The position numbers were made by a program, and so were the translations under genes. From Pseudo-nitzschia pungens (taxonomy: Eukaryota > Bacillariophyta > Bacillariophyceae > Bacillariales > Bacillariaceae): DNA of 64,000 nucleotides. The stretch lies in contig CM074761.1 in NCBI GenBank assembly GCA_037355855.1, positions 5,661,346 to 5,725,345 on the forward strand, given 5' to 3'. The notes below the pieces were generated by a model that worked only from the letters and a program-made list of their open reading frames with translations, had not been told where the DNA came from and ran no database searches. Positions 20,395-30,787 of this stretch are shown here, one piece after another (positions within the stretch are counted from its first letter, which is position 1; every line of letters starts with the position of its first letter).

Positions 20395-22812
20395 ATGAAT
20401 ATCTTTTACTTCACACTTCTCGCTATCCTTTTGGTACATGCTGTGTCCTCCACCACCGTCCTTCTTCGAGGATCCCGTCATCGACAGTTGTCGCAAACAA
20501 CCACGTGCAAGCTGTACATCGAGGACATCCAATACAAAACCAACGGCGACAGGACATCGGCGGATAGATGGGTTTGCGAGTTGCCGAGAGAAGATTCCAA
20601 AATGCTCGGCGGATTGCAATACCTGGAAATCGAAGGAACCGAACAGTCCGGCATCATGGAACACGCCGTGCCGGGAGAGTCAACGATGACCCTCAGCAGA
20701 GCGATCGTGGATGTGGATGATCCGAAAATCTACATTCCCGAGGATGCGCTCATCGAGGTTCGGAACGATCCCCGCGGCGCCGACCCCGCACGAGTCGACC
20801 GGGATCTTCTAGCGGTGAAAGCAACAGGGGTTCTCACCACGCTCGTGATTCGCGTATCCGATTCCAACAACATCGGACCAACTCCCGGCGTTTCTCAGCT
20901 CGAAAACGACTTTTTCGACGACGAAAGCTGCCTCAAGACACAATACATGGCCTGCTCCTACGGAAAGCTCCGGATCGAGCCATTTTCGGGCACCACGGAA
21001 ACCGGTGTGCAAGTCGATAACGGAGTTGTCGACGTCAAGATCAATTTTGATCTGTCCACCAACAACCATCGCAACAAGCTGCAACAGGCTGCGGTGGCAG
21101 ATGCCATCGATCAACTCGGAGACCTGGACACGTACGACCTGATTGCTTTTGTCTTTCCACCAGGCACCGGTGATTGGTTGGCATATGCATTCGTCGGTGG
21201 CAGATTTAGCTTCTACAACAACGAGGCTGCATCATCGGTGTCGGTGCAAATGCACGAGGTTGGTCACAATCTTGGACTGGCTCATTCTGGAGACGAGGGT
21301 GGAAGCAATTACGGGGACAAGACAGGGTACATGGGAGCCTCGTATGGAGCTGACGATATGAATATGTGCTTCAATCCAGCCAAAAACTATCAACTTGGTT
21401 GGTACGATGACAAGGTAACGACGGTCAATCCTCTCGACGGTGAGCCGGTCAAGGAATTCACTCTGAATGGAGTCGCCGACTATGACAACGGGAACGATGA
21501 TGCATTGATTGCAGTCCGGTTGGAACAAATGGCATCGGATCAAGATTATTACGTAGGATACAATCGCCAAGCCGGAATCAACCAAGACACCTACGAAGAC
21601 AAAAATCTCGTCACAATTGTCCGCAAGGAGAAAGGACTGCCAACAGAATACGGTGAATCCAAAAAGGTTGCATCGTTGTTCCTGGGCCAATCCCATGTGA
21701 TCGAAAACTTCAACGGTGAACAAGGAAGGCACGTTGAAATCAAATTTGCCGCGGTTTCGAATGGAAACGAAGACATTCGAGACGCTGCTATCGAAGTCAT
21801 TGACGTCTACAACAGACCCGAAACTCATACTGCTGCACCCCTAGAATGCGAGATGCACTCCATCGAGATTACAACCGATGATTACCCCGAAGACAATCGA
21901 TTTGTCATTCTTGACGATGAGCTTGGTACGATGGTGGCTCAGGGTCAAGGCATGACACAAAAGCGCACTTTGTACACAACTGAAGTTTGCCTTCCGTACA
22001 ACAAAAGCTACAAATTTATCCTGTATGACCAGTACGAGGATGGCATTTGCTGTAAACAAGGCCCTGGCTCCTATCGCGCACTTGATTCCCAAGGAAACGT
22101 TTTGTTTTCCAGAGTGAAAGCAAACGAAAAATTCAGCGTGAAAGTCGAGCACTTTCAAGTTGGTGCAAGCCCAAATGCGGTCACTGCAACCACTACTTCC
22201 CCAACCATTGCGCCAGTCGGATCTCCCACTGCCACTCCTACTACTCAACCACCCAGCACTTCTCCTACTGAATCCCCTACTGTGGCTCCTACTCGACCAC
22301 CCACTGTCAGTCGTACTGAACCCCCTACAGCCTCTCCTACTCGACCACCCACTGTCAGTCCTACTGAACCCCCTACAGCCTCTCCCACTCGACCACCCAC
22401 TGTCAGTCCTACTGAATCCCCTACAGCCTCTCCCACTCGACCACCCACTGTCAGTCCTACCGAACCCCCTACACTTGCTCCTACTCGACCACCCACTGTC
22501 AGTCCTACTGAACCCCCTACAGCCTCTCCCACTCGACCACCCACTGTCAGTCCTACCGAACCCCCTACACTTGCTCCTACTCGACCACCCACCATTCCTC
22601 CTACTCTTACCCCTACCGCCAAACCTAATACGAGTTCAGTATTCTCGGTCTGCAAGGACAAGAAAGGAAAGTTCGAAGTCAAGAGCTCGGGCAAAGGAAA
22701 GAAGAAGAACTGCAAATGGATCAAAAAGAAGAAGAAATGTGATAACACATTCAATGGCAAGCCATTGTGGGAAAGCTGCCCACATTCGTGCAACAGATGC
22801 ACTGATTTGTAA
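20395..22812 (+). CDS. Secreted gametolysin-type (M11) zinc metalloprotease with PT-rich stalk
   Basis: An 805-residue extracellular endopeptidase candidate. MNIFYFTLLAILLVHAVSS is a clear signal peptide; I chose this ATG over an in-frame upstream TTG. A pro-region precedes the catalytic domain. HEVGHNLGLAH (His287, Glu288, His291, His297) is the HExxHxxGxxH zinc motif, and GYMGASYG downstream provides the Met-turn; CFNPAKNYQLGW resembles the gametolysin pattern after it. A beta-rich region follows, then seven 16-residue units of the form RPPTVSPTEPPTASPT (48-bp DNA repeat). A short Cys-rich tail ends CPHSCNRC. M11 enzymes in green algae degrade cell walls; the diatom role is probably wall or matrix remodelling. 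The tail resembles that of the DUF285 protein upstream. Confidence 0.9.
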   Translation: MNIFYFTLLAILLVHAVSSTTVLLRGSRHRQLSQTTTCKLYIEDIQYKTNGDRTSADRWVCELPREDSKMLGGLQYLEIEGTEQSGIMEHAVPGESTMTLSRAIVDVDDPKIYIPEDALIEVRNDPRGADPARVDRDLLAVKATGVLTTLVIRVSDSNNIGPTPGVSQLENDFFDDESCLKTQYMACSYGKLRIEPFSGTTETGVQVDNGVVDVKINFDLSTNNHRNKLQQAAVADAIDQLGDLDTYDLIAFVFPPGTGDWLAYAFVGGRFSFYNNEAASSVSVQMHEVGHNLGLAHSGDEGGSNYGDKTGYMGASYGADDMNMCFNPAKNYQLGWYDDKVTTVNPLDGEPVKEFTLNGVADYDNGNDDALIAVRLEQMASDQDYYVGYNRQAGINQDTYEDKNLVTIVRKEKGLPTEYGESKKVASLFLGQSHVIENFNGEQGRHVEIKFAAVSNGNEDIRDAAIEVIDVYNRPETHTAAPLECEMHSIEITTDDYPEDNRFVILDDELGTMVAQGQGMTQKRTLYTTEVCLPYNKSYKFILYDQYEDGICCKQGPGSYRALDSQGNVLFSRVKANEKFSVKVEHFQVGASPNAVTATTTSPTIAPVGSPTATPTTQPPSTSPTESPTVAPTRPPTVSRTEPPTASPTRPPTVSPTEPPTASPTRPPTVSPTESPTASPTRPPTVSPTEPPTLAPTRPPTVSPTEPPTASPTRPPTVSPTEPPTLAPTRPPTIPPTLTPTAKPNTSSVFSVCKDKKGKFEVKSSGKGKKKNCKWIKKKKKCDNTFNGKPLWESCPHSCNRCTDL
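22250..22605 (+). repeat. 48-bp coding tandem repeat (PT-rich stalk)
   Basis: About seven copies of a 48-bp unit encode RPPTVSPT(E/R)xPT(A/L)(S/A)PT. Several neighbouring copies are nearly identical at the DNA level, indicating recent slippage or unequal exchange. Copy number is likely variable between alleles. Confidence 0.9.
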
Positions 22813-22959
22813 CCAAACTTACGGCCAATATCAATTGGACATGTAAAAGTTATTGTAGATTCTTGTAATTTATATCGATTTTAATTCTCCTTTACACCAC
22901 CAACCCAACCGACCAACGACCTAGTACAAGTAGGGTATATTGTATGCTGCTACACCGAT

Positions 22960-24355
22960 CGATTGCAGCAGCTCACGAAAGAATGGATCATTGTGTCGTT
23001 CTTTCTCTGCATTCCCGAAACACCGGGATCACCGTGCCATTGTTTCTCTGAATTCCCGAAAGACCGGAATCATTGTGTACTTTGGTTCCTTGCAGTTGCT
23101 CACGAAAGCCAGGAATCATCGTGCCAGTGTTTCTTTGAATTCCCGCCCGAAAGACAGGGATCATCGTTTCTTTGTTTCTCTGGATTTCCGACAGACAGGG
23201 ATCATCGTGTCATTGTTTCTCTTCATTTACGGAAGACCGAAATCATCATGTATTTGTTTCCGAGCACTCCCGAAAGACTTGGATCAACGCGACCTTTATC
23301 ATAGTGTGTTTGATTGTATGCACTCCCGAAAGACCGGGATCACCGTGTATTTGATTGATTGTATGCACTCCCAAAAGACAGGGATCATTGTGTATTTTGG
23401 TTCCCTGCACTCCCAAACGACCGAAAGCATCGTGCATTTGGTTCCCTGCACTCACGAAAGACCGGGATCATCCTGTTGTTGTCTCTCGACATTCTTGTTG
23501 TCTCTTGGCATCCCTGAAAGACCGGGATCACAGTGTATTTGTTTCTCTGCATTCCCGAAAGACCGGTATCATCATGTATTTGTGTACCGGCGCTCATGAA
23601 AGACCGGGATCATCATCGTGTAATTGTTTCTCCGTATTCCCAAAAGACCAGGATCATCGTGTTGTTGTCTCTCGGCATTCCCGAAAGACCGGTATCATCA
23701 TGTACTATTTGTGTACCCTGTCGGCGCTCACCAAAGACCGGGATCATCATGTATTTGGTTCCCTGCACTCACAAAAGACCGGGATCATCATGCATTTGGT
23801 TCCCTGCATTCCCGAAAGACCGGGATCATCATGTATTTGTTTACAGACACTCACGAAAGACTAGGAGCATGATGTACTATTTGTGTACCGGTTTTCACGA
23901 AAGAGTTTCTCTGCATTTTCGAAAGACGGGGATCATCATGTATTTGGTTCCCTGCCGGCGCCCAAAAAAGACCGCGGGAGCATCGTGTTGTTGTCTCTTG
24001 GCATTCCTGAAAGACCGGGATCATTGTGTACTATTTGTGTACTGGCACTCGCGAAAGACCAGGATCATCATGCATTTGGTTCCCTGCATTCCCGAAAGAC
24101 CGGGATCATCATGTAGTTGTTTCTTTCCATTCCCGAAAGACCGGGATCATCATGTATTTGTGTACCGGCACTCACGAAAGACTAGGATCATCATGCATTT
24201 GGTTCCCTGCATTCCCGAAAGACTAGGATCATCATGTAGTTGTTTCTTTGCATTCCCGAAAGACCAGGATCATCATGTACTTGCCTCTATGCACTCCTGG
24301 AAGCCCGGGATCATCATGTAGTTGATTCTTTGCATTCCCGAAAGACCAAGATCAT
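22960..24355. repeat. Minisatellite array, 41-50 bp units
   Basis: About thirty head-to-tail copies have a core CCCGAAAGACCGGGATCATC followed by ATGTATTTGGTTCCCTGCA. The commonest unit is 41 bp; longer ones add TGTGTACCGGC. The 41-bp length rotates the reading frame, yet frames up to 262 codons stay open because the unit has few stops. The CCCG...CGGG pair could form a small hairpin. Fragments in both orientations occur at 45030-45225. Confidence 0.92.
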
Positions 24356-25143
24356 CTTCTCTTGTTTTGTTTCTCCCCACTGACGACTGTAATGTGGTTG
24401 GCTAAATAGATCCACTCTACAATATGATTGGCTAATTAGTGTGTCCTTTCTCAAAAACACACAATTTTCGGCCCAATTTCTGTATTTGGGAGCTTACTAA
24501 GGGAAGAGTAAGCAAGATTGTTTAAAAGTGAATATAGAACATTGTAGAGTAGAGTGTTAGCTAACAGACGATGTCTTTACTTTGAACAGAGGTGGTGTAT
24601 GCAAGGAGATATTGCAAAAAGCAAAGATGCTGTCACTCGACGTGATCCATCATGGTAAACGTGATCCATTGTAATTTTTCACGGGTACTTCTTGTGTCGT
24701 CAACGAGCTGTCGCTCGTAGCTACAATTTTGTTGGGGTGTTGTCCAGCATCGTAGTTGCGATTGCGATCACCACTATCGGAACCAAAACGAGCACCATGA
24801 GGTGGTTCCAAGAGGACATTGTCCGCGCCCAGGACGTCCAAATTTCACGCGAATTCATTCCTCGCTCGGGCAAGCCAACCAACGGAAAGAAAAGCGATGA
24901 AGAAGGCAGAGAAGAATCGCAAGTACTTGGTCATCGATTTGTTGATGAGTGAATTGCTTTCTTCACAAACGAAAGTATAATTATCTTGTTGGAGATGTGA
25001 TGAAAGATGTACTATGGTGGTGAACGATGTACTACCGTGGTGAAATTGTCTCTGGTCCAGACTGGTAGGTCGTGATTCTCAAAATGTCTGATCCAGACTG
25101 GGTCGTGATTCTCGAAAATTTTCCAGCCCAAGCCCTGTGACAT
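24356..25143. other. No supported gene
   Basis: A plus-strand frame at 24692-24952 contains a hydrophobic stretch and a charged tail, but no family resemblance and no good start. Direct repeats of TGGTGAACGATGTACTA and GGTCCAGACTGG lie near 25017-25105. Confidence 0.35.
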
Positions 25144-25274
25144 GATTATTTTTTCATACTACGGTACAAAATTCCTAACAGCTGTCCGTTGGTTCTACAC
25201 GCCTATGTACTAATTTCTACGTCGACTTGAGGACAGCTGTTAGGAAATTAGTACTCGTAGTACAAAAAATAATC
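25144..25274. mobile_element. MITE-like inverted-repeat element, copy 1
   Basis: Arms of about 45 bp pair as GATTATTTTTT...TACTACG...ATTCCTAACAGCTGTCC with its reverse complement. The centre carries GGTTCTACA and TACTAATTTCTACG, also found inverted in the copy at 39057-39165. There is no coding capacity. Confidence 0.75.
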
Positions 25275-25718
25275 GTTCGGCAAAATGTGAAGATTTTCAC
25301 AAAATTTTCCGGGAAAATACACAGGCTTCGAAAAACGATCGGACTTGGATTTTACTGGTCCAGATGCTCATAACCTGCAAAATGTAAGGTTTAACATGCT
25401 CTCCACTGTCGATACTACGTAGTATTATTTGAATGTACCGTATTAGTAGTACTTCGTAGTAGTAAGGATTACCTGGTACCGGTACGGTAGAACAGAGTGA
25501 GTTATTCACTAGCTATTCGGGATTGATTCATCATCATCAAAGTGTAAGTCTTGCAACGAGCTACACGTTACAAAAACTCACTCCACGAATGCAACAAAAA
25601 AAATGAAACGGACCTGATGACGTTGATTGCGATGAGAAACTGAATGATGATGATGATGATGATCGATCGATCCGATCATGGCATCGAATGATTGTTGAGA
25701 TTGATTCTTCTACGAGTA

Positions 25719-26305
25719 AACCTTAAGACCCCGGCACGGTAAATACTGCGCGTTTCTAGTACCAGAGGGTAGAAAATACGAATTCTGGGGAACGGTCCGG
25801 GGCCTATTCTGATGATACGGGATGACCGGGGTTGTAAAGAACTATTGTTTACAAGTGTTCCCATTCCTTAAGCTGATCTGGAACCCATCGAACTTGTAAT
25901 ATAGCTAATACTCAATATCCCATGTTATTACGTGATTGTTTTCCAATTTTCGTCCGTTGAATAGTTTTTGAGCACTCGGGATTAAAAGAAAAAAGTGTCA
26001 CCCGGCGCGTGGCGCGCCAAATTTAAATATGCCTTACTTAACCCCATACTAAAAACTCTCAAGTCCCGCATGCCGTTTTTCATGAATACGCCACTTTTCT
26101 GGCTGAAAATAGATGATAAATTGATCTTGAAAAAGAGATAGCTAAGGTCAGTTTCAGAGAGCCTCCTCTTGCAGGATCATAGACGAGGTATGTTGGAAGA
26201 GTGCTGTGTGGTCTGGGTGGTCCGGGAAGCTGTGTAAAAAATCTCGAAAGTGCCTGGTACCCCCGTAGAAACACACACTTTTTACTGTACCGGGGTCTTA
26301 AGGTT
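25719..26305. mobile_element. Tc1/mariner-like MITE, 587 bp
   Basis: Terminal inverted repeats start AACCTTAAGACCCCGG and continue as CAC(G/A)GTAAA with partial identity to GTTTCTA. TA flanks both ends, the Tc1/mariner target-site duplication. The interior has no transposase. It contains a GGCGCGCC palindrome next to an AT-rich stretch. Confidence 0.7.
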
Positions 26306-26593
26306 TATCGGTACTTCACGATGTACGATACACTTCGTACTGTACTACCGTAGAAGTGCGCATCAATCATCAGCAAGCAGATCCTTTTGTCAAAAAAATT
26401 CTCTTTGGACCAATTTTGTTCGTTCACTTCAATGCTTGATCTATGAGTTTCCAGCACAATACACTAAGGTTACCGGTACTGTACAACACAATTCGCAAAC
26501 CGGTTCTACTTGCTGGTCACTTTCAATAAGCAATACGCAGTACGCAATACACAACACCCCGAACCGTACCGTCACATCAGCAATAACGAAACG

Positions 26594-27381
26594 ATGAAGT
26601 CCTACTCCTACTACCCTCGCTTGGTCCTCGTTCTGGTAGTGGCTACCGCCGCCATCTTTGGCAACACAATGCCGGTTGCCCTCGCCGCCGTCGACGAGGC
26701 CTGCGCTTCCGGAGAGGGAGAATGCGCCAATCCCGATGCCGCTGCCACGGATGCTGCCGCTGCCACCGAACCGGTGGATCCCAACTGTCCGTCCCGGGAC
26801 GTCATCATTCGATGCGCCGGAAAGTACCTCGACACCAACCAAAACGGAAAGCTCGACCGCCCGGAACTCCAGGGAGCCATCGACTCATTGCCCTGGTACG
26901 CGAGGGGGATCCTCCAGATTCTCGGGTCCGTCGACAAAATGGTACGTGTTATTTTACGGTTGATTTTCATGCGTGTGAACGAACGATGCGAAACGAAACC
27001 GGAACGAAAACAAAACAAAACAAAAAAGAGAGAGAGAAAATAGGCAAACAAGCAAGCCACCAAACCACAAATCCCCATGCGACGCATACTATTGCGTGTG
27101 TGTAGTGAGATGATTGTACGTGTTTTTTTAATTGATTGGTTTTCGAATGGAAACTCACGCCGAATTTGATCCGATCCGATCCGATCCAAATCTTTTTTGG
27201 TTTGGTTTGTTTTGGTTTGGTTCTGTGTTCTGTGTGCTTGCACCAGATGAAAAAATGCGACATGGACGGCGACGATGCCATCAGCATGGACTACGATATG
27301 ATCCACAACAAGGATCAGTGCCTCGCCAGTTGCTTCAAGCGCAAGGCCTTTCGAAATTCCTTTTTCCCGGACTGCGAGTAA
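26594..27381 (+). CDS. Small secreted EF-hand protein, two exons
   Basis: Exon 1 (26594-26941) and exon 2 (27247-27381) join in phase 0 via GTACGT...CACCAG, giving 160 residues. MKSYSYYPRLVLVLVVATAA and the following hydrophobic residues form a signal peptide ending near ALAA. After an Ala/Asp-rich acidic segment, DTNQNGKLDRPE (residues 80-91) is a canonical EF-hand loop with Asp, Asn, Asn, Gly and Glu at the expected places. Exon 2 adds DMDGDDAISMDY, a second but degenerate loop with Tyr at position 12. Four cysteines in the C-terminal part could form disulphides. It is likely a calcium-binding protein of the secretory pathway or wall; no specific orthologue is recognised. Confidence 0.75.
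26942..27246 (+). repeat. EF-hand gene intron with pentanucleotide runs
   Basis: The intron contains CAAAA, GATCC (four consecutive) and TTTGG 5-mer runs and ends in CACCAG. Confidence 0.75.
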
Positions 27382-28282
27382 GAGAAACAAGAGCGGAGAA
27401 ACCGCGCCATGCCATGCCATGCCATGTCATGCCGTGCCGAACCGTCTCTTGTCACGCATCGCACCGCACCGCATCGCTCGGGGGCGGCCATCTCGGATGC
27501 ATGTTGTTGACTGTACCGGTATGCATGTACCGGTATACATGTTTGGCGCAGAGAGAGAGAGAGAGAGAGCACACCCCAAGGATTCCCGGAAAGGAATCAT
27601 CCAACGCTAGCGCTTGTATATACATAGTAATATTTATTTCAGAAAAATACCAACTCCCGGGGATCTTTCCAACTGTACCGGTACCGTAGAGGATAGTGCC
27701 AGCAACAAACACACAATGATACAACCAACTGCCAACACGAAGTATTACCGGAGTTACGTATTATACCACTTCGTACTTGTATTCTATTATTATTAAAAAA
27801 AAAATTTCGTATTAGTAAGATTTACTTTCAACACCAGAATAATCTGCACGTGCCAAGAGAGCCGTACGATGCACGGTTCTGTCTTCCACTCCGTAATAGT
27901 TATAAGAGATTATTATTGCTCGAAGTATTTATTGTTTGCAACCATTGCGCAAACGAACGGACGAAACGAAACGAAACGAAACTCCAAAGCGAAGGAACCG
28001 TCGGTCTTGCTGTTTGTTCTCGACCGCGCGTGCGCCCCGACACTTCGCTCATTCATTTATTTTCTTTCGTGATCATTGTCACCGCAGTACGGTATTTTAT
28101 GAATAACTATTATTATTATTTATTTGGATGTCATTCTTTCCGATAGCATTCTCAATCTCATTACACGTAGCTCCCGTCTGCACGTACGGTATTGTAGTTG
28201 CGTCTCCAGTACGGTATGTATTATTTACAACGTCGCCTACGACGCCTACTACAAGTCCGCTTGCGCACTACTACTACTGCTA
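27382..28282. other. Convergent intergenic region
   Basis: This lies between the 3-prime ends of the EF-hand gene and the AP endonuclease gene. It holds short CATGC/CCATG and (GA)n runs and a CGAAA run at 27960-27982. No gene is supported. Confidence 0.5.
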
Positions 28283-29384
28283 CTAGTATCTCCCTTCCAG
28301 CGCCTCCGGTTTGAGTTCCAGTTCCAGGACCACCGGGGCGTGGTCGCTCCCGAGCTTGTCGCGAATCACGTACGAGTCCCGCGGAATCACCCCGGAGGTG
28401 GCTTCGTCAAAGGCGCGCTCGGAAACGACGAAATAGTCCAGCCGGAGTCCCTTGTTGGGTCCGCGGTTCCCCGCCCTCTGGCTCCAGTACGAATAATTGC
28501 CGCGGGCGGTCGGGTGGAGTTTCCGAAAGACGTCGACGAATCCGCCGCCGCTCGCGAGTTGCTCCGAAAAGGAAGCCCGTTCCCGGTCGGTGACGCCGGC
28601 CTGCTTGGCCAGGTGCTTGGCGCCGTCGTTCCAGACGTCGAGGGCTTTGTGGGCGATGTTGAGATCTCCCAGCCACAGGAGCGGGATGGTTTTGTCGTTC
28701 TTCTTCTTGTTGTTGTTGTTGTTGTTCTCGTTGTGTTTCGATTCTCGCCGTGAATGATGGTCCTCGAGGAATTGGACAAAGAACTTGTCCCATTGCTGGG
28801 TGCGGTAGTCGAGGCGTTCGAGTTTTTGTCCCGAGTTGGGAACGTACACGTTGGCAATGGTCGCCCAGGGAAAGTCCAGCAAGACTACCCGTCCCTCGTT
28901 GTCGATTTCCTGTCCGATCGAATACGTGACCCTCGTGGGTGTCAGCAGCTCGGGGGAGACGCCCTCCGGCAGCGCGCTCGCGGTTGCGGTTGACTGCTGG
29001 TCGTCCGCGGGCTCGCTCTCGGTCTTCTTCTTCTTGGGCGCAAAAAAGCTGCCAATCTTCCCCTGCTTGCTCGTGGTACTACCGCTGCCGCTTCCCTCGT
29101 TCCCTTGTCGCCGCCTCCGCACAAAGACACAGGTTCCGGAGTATCCCTTCTTGACGGTCGAGCAGCTCCAGTACTCGTCGTATCCGAAGCCTTCCATCAT
29201 CCCCCTCAGCCCGAGTTTGGGATCGTTCAGGTGCGTTTCCTGGAGCTTGTGCTCCTGCAGACAGAGCATGTCCAGATCGTGCTCGGAGCACAGATCGGAG
29301 AGCGCGGTGGGGGATTTCTTGATCAGGGCCCGGAGGCCGGCCACGTTCCACGACGCGATCTTGAAGGCTGCGTGCGTCGGCGCG

Positions 29385-29416
<32 letters not shown>

Positions 29417-30548
29417 AGGTTGTATTGTTTGTTGTTGTTGTTGTTTGATTTATAGTATGATTATTTATTATGGTTTGGATGGAAACGAAACGAAACGAAA
29501 CGAAACGAAACGAAACGAAATACACAGAACCGTGGAATCAACGAAAGACGTCCGTGAGAAGGATGTTCGGAGGGAAATGATGTCATGTAATGTAATGTCG
29601 GGAATCGAATCATCGAAAACACAAAAATGAGAATACCAACAATCCTAACAATAACAATAACAAAAATGATAAAAATGATGACGATGAAGATGACGACGAC
29701 GATACCGATCGATACTGTACCGAACAAAAGTTTACTCACTGTACGACCCATTCTCCCTGGCCATTTCCTGGTTCCATAGCTTGGGAAGCTCGTCGATCTC
29801 GGTGATGCGCTGGTGGTCCCCGGCCTTGGGTTTTTTCTTGGAGGACGGGCTCGGCTTGGTATTGTCTTTGTTGTTGGCAGTATCAGCATCAGCATCAGCA
29901 TCAGCATCGGTATCGGTATCAGCAGTCTTGGATTGCTTCCCGTTGGGAGGGTTCTTCTCTTCCCGTTCCTCGGAGCCGCGCTTGGTTCCGGCGCGGGTGC
30001 GGGTGCTCCGGCGCGTCATTGTGGTCCGCGTTTTTCTCGTTGCCGATGATGGCACTGCCGATCGCGATGCCGAAGCCGAAGCGGCGGACGCGGCGTCGTC
30101 CTCTTCCAGAAACGCCACGAGTTCGGCCTTTCGTCCCGATACCTTCAGTCCCCGGCTCCGCAGCTCGTCCCTCAGGTCCACGACCCTCAGCAAAGACCAA
30201 TCGCGATCGCTATCGCTGTCGCTGCCGTTGTCGTTGTCCTCGCTGTCGTTGTCGCTGTCGCTGTCGCTGCTTCGATCGTCGGTGGGAGCCGAAACCAACC
30301 ACCGCCGGGCGAGAGTGTCGTGGGTGTGACCGTAGCCGTAACCGCAACCGCAACCGTGACTGCGAGTGTGACTGTGACTGTGACTGCGATTCCGACTCCG
30401 ACTACTCGAGCTCAGGGTCGCCGCGGGTGGAACGACAAAGGCGTGACAAAACAACGACGGGGGAGCAGAGATCCACGAGTCGTGGTGATTGCGACCGTGG
30501 CCGTGGCCGTGATTTGTGGGAACGTGCTTCGGATTCCGATTCCGATTG

Positions 30549-30585
<37 letters not shown>

Positions 30586-30787
30586 GAGCGTGCCAGCAAT
30601 GACGACCACCACCACTCGCGAAGCGGAAAGGATGATTCGGATTCGTCGCTGCGGTCTCCGCCGTTCTCGAGGTGCTCGGGCCGAAACGAAGCAACCGACG
30701 AAGGAAGAGCGGAAGTGCCCAGCAAAAGTAGAAGAAACTGCTGCGACGGAAAATGCCAGAGGGAACCACCACCGCGCTGCGATGCAT
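28283..30787 (-). CDS. ARP: AP endonuclease (exonuclease III family) with SAP domain, two exons
   Basis: This enzyme cleaves DNA at abasic sites during base-excision repair. Exon 1 (30787-29740) and exon 2 (29367-28283) join in phase 1 by GTGAGT...GCACGCAG, giving 710 residues and restoring YTFKIASWNVAGLRAL, the first family motif. Further motifs are LQEHKLQE (catalytic Glu, about 385), LGDLNIAH (GDxN, about 584) and GSDHAPVVLELEL (SDH, about 688). Residues about 198-235, RVVDLRDELRSRGLKVSGRK, form a SAP DNA-binding domain, the layout of Arabidopsis ARP, a chloroplast enzyme. The N-terminus has a hydrophobic stretch, a Gln run and CHAFVVPP, weakly like a diatom plastid-targeting ASAF motif. 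Plastid location is inference. A fragment is duplicated at 38263-38851. Confidence 0.88.
29368..29739 (-). repeat. AP endonuclease intron with (CGAAA)n and GTTGTC runs
   Basis: The plus strand shows seven to eight CGAAA units at 29482-29519 and GTTGTC units at 29387-29414. The 3-prime splice end CGCCGACGCACGCAG is the part also found in the duplicated fragment at about 38283. Confidence 0.85.

Noticed and set aside
22160..22846. Plus-strand Leu/Pro-rich ORF and minus-strand Gly/Val-rich ORF
   Set aside because: Alternate-frame readings of the PT-repeat coding sequence of the M11 protease.
23533..24321. 262-codon ORF through the minisatellite
   Set aside because: The frame is open only because the repeat lacks stops; the unit length rotates the frame and there is no gene-like start or domain.
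22960..24355. Possible CRISPR-like array
   Set aside because: Units are contiguous and vary throughout, without constant repeats separated by unique spacers, and the genome is eukaryotic.
26005..26030. GGCGCGCC beside ATTTAAAT, resembling cloning-vector rare-cutter sites
   Set aside because: It lies inside the MITE-like element with ordinary flanks and no vector sequence, so chance is more likely.
27171..27190. Possible separate exon in the plus-strand frame across 27132-27689
   Set aside because: The frame crosses the EF-hand intron and the exon 2 end in another phase; the two-exon model with GT-AG borders explains the coding part.
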